DNA of 64,000 nt, taken from NCBI GenBank assembly GCA_948099385.1, contig CANUEZ040000193.1:8134501-8198500 (forward strand). The letters are read 5' to 3'. Of this stretch, positions 55,635 through 64,000 are shown one piece after another. Source of the DNA: Fasciola hepatica. Lineage: Eukaryota; Platyhelminthes; Trematoda; Plagiorchiida; Fasciolidae. The notes under the pieces are model-generated. The model did not search any database and was not told the origin of the DNA. It was given only the letters and a program-made list of their open reading frames with translations. Numbering within the stretch: position 1 is the first letter of the stretch; each line of letters opens with the position of its first letter. The position numbers were made by a program, and so were the translations under genes.

Positions 55635-58600
55635 CGATAGTTTGCACTCCGTGTGTTACTCGTATCGGTACTGTTTCCGTTCGCCTGGAATGCATCTGCT
55701 CTATTCGTTCAACAGAGAGGATTACGTTGGAATTTCGACGTGAGACCGGAATAAAGACACGTTCATAAGCCTTGCTCAAACGTCTCCCGAGAGATGATGT
55801 TTAGCTTTTTGAGTCATTTAGTGGTATAATTTGCGGCGTAGTCAGTGATTATGCTCCCATGTTGGATTTGCAGCTACATCTGCTATTCCTAATACGACAA
55901 CGAAACAATAAGTTGATAGTTATACTCGACAGACAGAAAATGAACGCAACCAGTGGTACTAGGTTTGTGGCTGGTGAACGAGATGAACATCCAAGTGGTC
56001 GATCACGATCTGCATTGTGCAGGCACAGAAAAGTGCTGTTCATTACAATGCAATTCATTGGAGAAGCGGGTATCATTTTGTGGTAATTTACCACGAGAAA
56101 TAGTCAGATCAATTCCTACGGAATTCATGCATGGAAATTGAAGTGAGTAGATTCTATTGAAGTGTTGATAAGCCAATATATATTTGGTCGAGAGCAACCA
56201 TGCGATGTGAATTTACATTTGTCTTGATGGATTGGTACGAAATTGGGTTCCATAGGGAATCACTATCGAAACACATGCTCGCTCGTTTGGCAAGAGCATA
56301 TGAAACCAACACATTCGTTCAATCGTGTACCGAATTTCTTTTCACACAGTCACACAGTTTGAAATAGAACAGATTGGAACAGAAGCATAAAATTACAAAT
56401 GGGAACATCCTAGCCATGAGTCACAGCTGTCACCCACTCAGCTCGTGTCTTCAAGTACGCCAATGAAAATAGTTTACAAGAACAAACATTTCCGAGCAGT
56501 TTAGTCTTGTGGTAAACACTCGCAAATGTCTAGATTGCATTCTTTCCACTGTGAGATCACGTTTTCGCAAATAGCGCAGCACTATTGTATTTACTCCACT
56601 TACACGTTTGAACCATGTTAATCATCACGGTTTTAGAGAACTTGCATTGATCTTTACATACAGGCATATCTGCCTGAAAAGTTTATCGATTTCCATTTCA
56701 AATTTCTGATGTCCCACGGTTCGTTGCTTCGCAATCTGTTATTTCTTCATTCATACTTAAGTGTATGTTTCCCATGATTCCATTTTGTTCTGCCGTATTT
56801 ATTTCCGTCTGTAGAAAAGTGACTATATCATGTTGGTAGAGGCCTGTAGAAAATCGATCTTGTTTCAGGGCGTATGCTATGAGCATATAACATCATCCAC
56901 TTCATTTGTCAGAAATATCAAACGGACTGTTCAAGGATGATGTATTATCTGAGCCGTGAACACTGTTTGACCTACGAAGACTTTTTTGATATGTTCAGTT
57001 AAATATGCTCAAACCAGTATAATAATAAATTCATAGAAAAAAATCTAAAAACGGATTTGGTTATTAAGGAACTGGCAAAGGACGCGGCATGAATGCTGTA
57101 TCAGCAGTTTTTCGAATATCCTTTGATAGAAAATTCCGATGGGTCTGTTGATATCTTCAATAAAACGTGTTGTCGAAATGATAAAAAACAGACGCGACAG
57201 AGCGAGTAGTCTCGCCAATGACCGAATCTCCGTGATATAAAAACTGTTAAAATGGTTGTTAGGTTTCGAAATCCTAATACGTTGTGAAGGACAGTTGACC
57301 ATCTAGAATAATCTCCGTTCAAATATAAGGTTACCTATCAACATAGAACACTGAGAAAATGGATCAATTAAAGATCTGTCCAAAAGGACCCTATCTATTC
57401 TGCACTGAAATTGTTCGAGAGAAATACAAGATAAGCACAGTGCAAACACTGTTTCTCGGGCTAGAATAGATTTTAACGACAGAACCACTAGAGTGAAAAA
57501 TCAATCGACATATTGAAACGCTGATGTCAACTGCGTATCCAGCATAATTCCTGGCAAATTATTATCTGATCAGGCTGATAAAACAAAGTCTTCCATTGTG
57601 CTTGGAATGAGACGGCATGATCAACTAAATCAGCAAACGTTTGAAGCCAACTTCCAGCGAATCTACTATACTGCCGAACCTGTAATTATGTTCACGTTAT
57701 TTCCCGGTCACACGTCATACAATGAATCAACACATTCAAATGTGGCTTGAGAAAGAAAATCGACACGATTGCGTCATCGATAGATCGAAGATCACCGACT
57801 GCTACAAATTGTTTGGAGACAAGGCATTACTTCACTGCCAGTCAAACAGTCGTAGTGATTTTCCCTACTGAAAAAAATAGACAAATATTTCTTTAATGAA
57901 CAACACGACACCATCACGTGATCCACCAAAGTATATGAAGCAATAAATTTGATTCAATCAACATGATTACTCATTCCGCTGTCGCAACAAATGTTGCATG
58001 AACCAGGTTATGTATGCTCACGCAGCGCATGTGAAGCTCAACTTCTTGACTATTGTCATTATATTCACCGATATTTGAACTTGTCTATCAGTTTGACGCG
58101 AGCATTGTAATTGATTGGTGATATTGGTTAAGGTGATGTGATTGTGGTGATGCTTCATGCAACAGGCGCGCCTAGAAAGCCGCCCAGAAAGAGAAGACAG
58201 GCAAGTTACAAAACATTTCTACTACGGTTATCGAATGCGAGTAACGATCATCAAACATTTTTCCCAATTTATAATTTGATAAGGTGAGCTTTGAGTGAGA
58301 GATATGCACGTGTTCATTATTTTCTTGGAATTATAGGGTAAAAGATAAATTAGAGGCACGTTGTTCATATGTGAAATTGAACTTGAAGTAATGGTTACCA
58401 GTGTCGTACTGACCTGTTTGTTCTGGTTCATGGTTGTATTTGGCGATACCTTCCTGCAACTAATGAATATTCATCTGATTTGTCAAATACGGTTGAGTGA
58501 GGATACTCGATTAGGACATCAGCACACTCGGCATCGAAACAACTAGTTGTCAGTGTTTCACCTCTGATAAAATATTAAACGTTTTTACAGATCTTGCACA

Positions 58601-59285
58601 CTGGATGATAGGAAAGCAGAAAGATAGTCGATAATCTTGATGACAGCAGTTGACAAATTCGTGTCCATACAGTAGAGGTGTTATCAGAGTTACGACAGAT
58701 ATTGTTTTGATAACTATGAGTAACGTGGTGTTAGTGATTACGTCACACTATTTTGTGTTTCTTCTGAACACATAATGTGGTAATGTTTCGTGCGGATCGA
58801 GACTCAATCGACGGTTGCCGAGATCTAGCGGTTGACATTTCTTGTTGCTCTTACTTTCACAGTTTATATGGGAAGAAAGGCTCCGTTATTATTGATCGTA
58901 TGATCCGACTCCATGGAAGAGGTGGTAATTGTCGCTTGTTCGCTCTTCACTTGTATTTTGTTTAACCGACTTGGGTGATAATCCTTTATGTGTCAAGACG
59001 GTCTTCCTTTTGTTCGACATTCGTCACCTACCCCACACTGAGAGCTGGAAATTTACGGATATTCTGCCTTTCATTCGCAAAATGAGAAATAGTCGAGAGG
59101 TGAACAAAACATGGATTCCGGCAGCGTAATTCATCGTTCTGACTTCGGATATGGCTAACACGCGATTGAGATCGATCGTTTACCACATCTGCTTTACTGC
59201 CACCTCTCAATTGAACTCATGGGTAGACAGATGGCTTTTCGACTGCTTGATGACATGGTGTGCTATCGTAATTCTTCGTACCATT
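55635..59285 (+). repeat. Unclassified long repeat R1, copy 2
   Basis: Collinear with 19,172-24,485. This copy lacks about 1.66 kb present in copy 1, including the RTE tail. Short frames that are open here are broken at the matching place in copy 1, for example 58,929-59,129 with LRHLPHTESW-like sequence that both copies retain. No transposase, RT or integrase motif was recognised. Confidence 0.75.
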
Positions 59286-61008
59286 ATTGATGAAGCACTC
59301 GGAGTGTATATTCGGAATGAGAAATGATTTCACCCTTCTACGTTTTCTTTATAGGACATATCTTAATAACATTAGTGGTCAATCAATATAGAAGTTCACT
59401 TTTCCGTCTCAATAATACGAATCTGTGGTAGAGTGTGCATGGAATTGATACAATTTATTTATCAATAAGTGAACGTCCTAGTGGGCCATCGGATTGATGT
59501 GGATATAATGCGTCCAAGAAAAGCAAACAATATGTGGATTCTATTTCCAACGTGATTTTATGCATTTACAGGCCTAACTGAATTCATATTTTAGGTTGAA
59601 AGAATACATCCAGTTACCAAATCCTAAGTCATCTTTATGCCCAACCTAAAATTTATTGGGAAGGGATAGGTTTGGGTCCAGTTCTGGACATGAGCACCTT
59701 GTTACATCATGTGATAGAAACGTGATGAAATGAAAGTTTCCAATTTAGCCCATTGGAGGTCATAACACTTAGGCGGCATGTTTTCAATAAACACACAAAT
59801 GCGTCCAACAACAGGGTCTACTCACTCAATGTATCTTCTCTACCAGTGAGTGTCTTTCGAAGAAACTATCACAAATTTAAAGACATTGGATAGCAGCATG
59901 AGCAAACCCAGTAGAATATTGGGAGATAAACCAAAGAACCCATCTGCTTATGTATAAACAACATCCAGCTTCATTTTCAAGGAGCCTGCTCGCATTTTAT
60001 AAAAGAAGTTTAAATTCTATTCTTCTTACGACCTAAATTAGAAGATATTTGTATTGCCTAATTAGAGAACGGTATTATCTCTGAATAATTCAAGCAGCTG
60101 CAAATGTAAGAGCGTATTGTGTGCTAAGCTCATCATCAACATGAGCAACATCAACTTAAGGAATTTGGTCGGGTCAAGTTTGTGACCTGATTCAGTTAGG
60201 CACTTCGCAATTGAAAGAGACCAAAGCTCTGACGTTATTCTCTTTGGCCACATTGCGCGGTGGGATCGAATTTGCCAACCATTTGGTTATGTTCTCCGAC
60301 GCTGGTTGAGCCAAGCAGCTATCCGTTCTGCCTGTGGATGCGTCACCGTAGCTGTAAGCTAACTGATAGAAAACATGTGAGACATTGGTTCGGCAAGACT
60401 GTCTTAATGACTTTTGCATCCTGACCTGTTGGTAATCAGTAACTGAAGTAGTTGCACCACAGTGTGTGTGAGTGTCTTATGGCTGAATTAGGATACATAT
60501 ATTCTTCACTAAAAAGTGGTCACCTGTTAATAGTAAAACAACAGAAACTTGCTTCTGTTGAATGTATTTGATGTTTAAGGTTCGTTGAAACTTGCCACGC
60601 TTTCTGCTCAGTTGCACGTGTTCGTCAGTCTTTTCGACTATGCACGGACCCCGCGTAAGTCACTTTGATGCTTCGCATGGAACTACGCGACAATCCGATT
60701 ATCGCTTCTCGCGATTCATGAGATGGAGAACACGGTTATTAAGGAGGAAATAATTAGCGTGCATTGCGAGATCGTGATTGTAGCGTAAACGTGCAACGGT
60801 CAAATGACAACCGTGCTTGATAACGAGCCAGTTTGTGATATGCATTATGAAGGTTTTAAAGAAACTCAAGATTTTTGAACTTGTGGTAATCCTGTTGAAT
60901 AAGGCACCTGTTACTCAATTGGTGTGAGCTGTTTATTATGTTTTCGGATAAGATTCCATGTAATTTCAGAATTTGAAGATGTCTCGATATCATTTGTTTC
61001 TCTGTCAG
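59286..61008. other. Unassigned spacer
   Basis: No domain, RNA gene or repeat partner was recognised. Overlapping minus frames at 60,062-60,419 are under 76 codons. Confidence 0.45.
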
Positions 61009-61228
61009 GATGTTGTTATCTAATGTAGTGTCCCGTTTGAAAGATTACATTTCTGAAGGTGTCTTCCATCTTTCATGTGTGCATATCTTCTTCATGATTG
61101 CACTGCCTGATTCCGTATCTGGTTGGAGGAACACCATTTGTTCTATTCTACCTAATCCCTCTATTACTCACGAAGAAGAACTAGTCAAAAGCCTACCCGC
61201 TTTAGATGTTATAATATTCAGATTTTAG
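61009..61228 (+). CDS. Candidate exon (unidentified)
   Basis: A strong acceptor (TTTGTTTCTCTGTCAG) precedes 61,009, and the block is open for 72 codons from an immediate ATG: MLLSNVVSRLKDYISEG, then VFHLSCVHIFFMIALPDSV and ILPNPSITHEEELVKSLPAL. It ends in a TAG stop that is itself followed directly by GTAAAA, a donor-like sequence. The composition is coding-like and the sequence matches no element found here. No family was recognised. Confidence 0.35.
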
Positions 61229-64000
61229 GTAAAATGTGACCACGACTTATATGTCTCAAAGTATCCTAAGAAGGTCGCACCGAAGACCTACAATCATGGT
61301 TTGGTTCGAATCCCCCTCAGCAGAGGGTGGGAAATCTGCATCACAGATTTAGTGCAAAATGAATAGGAGTTTATGGAACGAACGTTGCTGGCCAATTGAT
61401 ATCCCGATAGGTTTATCGAGCAACATCGAAAACCGAGGAAAGCAAGCGGAAATCTTGTAACAGAAACCAGCTTCGTTTATTTGCTTAACATATTGTTTGT
61501 ACGAATTCTCGCTTTCAAGCACGGTAGTAATTTGACTGTTGCACGTGCATGCTACACGCACGCTCTGGCAGTTTATCCTGATCACTTCATCCCTATGAAT
61601 CGTATTCTCCATCTCATGGGTCATGGGAAACCATACTCTGGTTGCCATGTCGGCTTTATGCGAGGCATCACAGTGACGGACTGGCGGTCCGCGCATAGTC
61701 GAAAAGACTAACGAGCAAATGCCACTAAAACGTCACACCTTCGGATTTATTTATAGTGCCACCTTTACTTGCATCAGGTCACAAAGCTGACCCCACCTAA
61801 TCCCCCAAAATTGTGTTGCAGCTGTGAGCATTCACTGAAGCGAATTCCATCAGAATGCATCCGTCAGTGATTTCTGCACAACAAATGGTTGGCACAAGTG
61901 CTTGTTTGCAATGGCATCAACCGAAAGCACCCCGATCTTTCCCCATCGGACTCCTTGTTGTAGCTTTAAGTTGAACCCAATTAATTGTATGATTTTCATT
62001 GTTGTGCAATATATAAACTGAAATGTTTTACGTAAGCAGTGGACGAGAGCAAACGAAATGCTTGCATCATGTTACTTATATTTTCCTCCAGTTTCCATGT
62101 ACGTCTCAAGAAACAGAATTATTCTATATCCCCACCGTCAATATATGATGCGGTTCCCACACTAGATTTGTCGAACATACTCATCATTAGCCGAAAAAAT
62201 TTCAGTATAGATTGTTTTGTGCCATATGCTGTATGCTGCAATTCCGTCAGTAATAGGAATCACGTGTTCCCTAACAAGTTCGATTCATATTTAGCCCCTT
62301 ACGTAGAGAGATATTCACAACTCCAACCTATCCTTAACATCGCATCTGGATGTTTTGCTTGACGTCAATTTTGGTTCAAGTTTCTACTGACTTGGTCTTC
62401 CCTGTACAAAGGGATGTGTTGAGGGAAGCAATTATAAATCACTAAGTCAAAGTGCGTGTAGGTTCCCTGGGTCTCCACACACGGAGACTTAACATCTATG
62501 TTTGATGATACGTCCAAATTTCAACATGTATGTCGATATTTCCTCGCCGTTTTGTGGTTGATGTGAATTGAATGCCGACAATATCAGTCTAGCCTCCACA
62601 TAGCTTGCACCTCGTGGCTGAATGTGTCAATCAATTTCATAGCGTAACGTACCCTATTGAATAATTTCTCGATTATCAAAGCTAATGACGCAGTTTTCAA
62701 TGCACATCCTGCGGCCTCAACGTCAGACCCACCATCACTTTACATCACCTTAGGTATACTGCGTCTGGCTATAAACCGTGCCATTGCTAATCAGGCAATC
62801 TGGCAAAAGTGTCATTACTTGGGCTATGGATTGGGCATATTAGGCACTCACTGACGACGCGTCTCACGGTTGGCATGGCTTTCAAAATTCAGATGTCTTT
62901 CCTGATGCGAGTTCAAACATGACCCGCGCCTATATACCCTGGAATCTGCTGGTGGTGTTGCTTCAAACGTTCAGTGAATTATGGGCGAGCTGGTAGAACC
63001 ATCAACCTACTATTAGGTAAACTGCAATGCAGAGCAGCTCTAGCACAAATGAATCACCCAAAGTCGAGCAGCCGCGGTTCTAACATGTTCATATTGTGAG
63101 TTTTAGCGCATCTATTGGGATTCATTTCCACCAATCTAGTCTCTCCGAAATTGTATGTTCCCGCGGCATCTGGCACCTGAAACAAAGACAAATGTCCAAG
63201 CTAGACAGTAGTTGTTTGGGGCATCGTAAATAGAGCAATCTTAAGTCATATAAAACCACCAAGTGGGTAAAAATATCCGAGATTCCTCTGTTGCATACTG
63301 TAATTGTACTCATTGCTCTCCTCGAAGAACAGACATTTTGACAGTCTTTATTCTTTCAGTGATGTACTCTAGATTTTGGTGACAATTATCATGAAGTTTC
63401 TTCTGATAAGGCAATAAAATAGGCACTACAAACGATTAGGGATCAAATAATGAAGCAAAAAAACATAGGTAATCCATAGTCATAATTGGAACCTCGGATA
63501 AATTAATTGAAAGCAGACAACAATCATACTGAACATTCCATTTGAAACCTAATGCTTTATGTTCCACGATGATCTGTTGATTAAATTAGAAGAACGTACT
63601 CGATTTTTCACCGTTCATCAATTCTGCTCGTAGTCTAGGTCTTCACGACACCCATTCAGTTCAGTGTTGCCTATCTGTTTGAATTATCGCAATAAATCCT
63701 CATACTACAGTGACAACAAACAACCGTCTAGATAAAAGTTGATAGTCAGCGCATATAATACTAATGAAAAAAGTCAAGGTTGCTGTCCTTGGCAGTTCTT
63801 CTTAAGGACAGCGTGGCACAAAACGATGATTAACTAGTGCCAAACGGATGAGCTTTCTCTTCGTAAACAATAGCACTACTTCTCACATCGTATTCTGACC
63901 AGTAAAGGAAGCGCACAGATAACCTGTAACACTTTGGAAACCTAATTTGCTGGAATATCTATTGAATTCGAGCGGAAAGGGCTATGACATATCAACGGAA
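61229..64000. other. Unassigned region to the window end
   Basis: A lone B-box-like GGTTCGAATCC at 61,303-61,313 lacks a convincing A box. Frames at 61,349-61,696 (minus, 115 codons) and 62,039-62,362 (plus, 107 codons, ending LQPILNIASGCFA) are open but unassigned. Nothing else was recognised. Confidence 0.4.

Noticed and set aside
55369..55743. A 124-codon plus-strand frame as a gene
   Set aside because: No domain, no ATG at the start, no convincing splice signals, and it runs into repeat R1.
61260..61325. Possible tRNA gene around GGTTCGAATCC
   Set aside because: Only the B box fits; no D-arm or acceptor stem pairs at the proper distance.

Overview
The window reads as repeat-dense, AT-leaning nuclear DNA of a metazoan, most likely a flatworm and probably a trematode (fluke). 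This is inferred from the mix of transposon relics: an RTE/SR2-like LINE with an AP-type endonuclease, a CR1-like LINE, Ty3/gypsy polyproteins, Penelope-like elements with GIY-YIG endonucleases, a mariner-type transposase and tRNA-derived SINE-like pieces. There is no bacterial gene organisation, no rRNA and no intact tRNA. Almost every reading frame is short and broken, so most calls are pseudogenes inside mobile elements. They were recognised by motif order, by frame-hopping translation, and by comparing copies within the window.

Layout. 1-1.35 kb: 3' part of a deleted gypsy element. 1.63-9.44 kb: an RTE-like LINE whose 5' half is carried in 2,087-bp near-identical tandem units (two full, one partial). 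10.3-10.75 kb: two (TA)n arrays. 11.8-16 kb: a dispersed repeat, a mariner transposase tail and a Penelope-like element, with the dispersed repeat again on the right. 16.1-18.1 kb (minus): a CR1-like LINE. 19.2-24.5 kb: an unclassified repeat (R1) whose second copy is at 55.6-59.3 kb. 20.9-21.2 and 25.1-25.5 kb: two RTE-like 3' tails. 27.7-31 kb: a decayed but domain-complete gypsy element. 31.3-36.2 kb: a second copy of the RTE-like LINE, split by an internally deleted gypsy element. 36.4-44.4 kb: the least repeat-like part, holding several open, splice-site-bounded candidate exons; a three-exon model at 39.87-40.48 kb keeps phase. 50.0-53.5 kb: a head-to-head cluster of Penelope-like elements containing an uninterrupted 153-codon GIY-YIG endonuclease ORF. 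59.3-64 kb: mostly unassigned, with one candidate exon at 61.0 kb.

The window therefore looks like intergenic or intronic DNA built by repeated nested insertion. The most informative observations are the inverted Penelope cluster, a two-base change shared by both LINE copies that destroys the YADD catalytic motif, the nearly identical tandem units, the large unclassified R1 pair and the phase-consistent candidate exons. All family names rest on motif recognition by eye; no database search was run.
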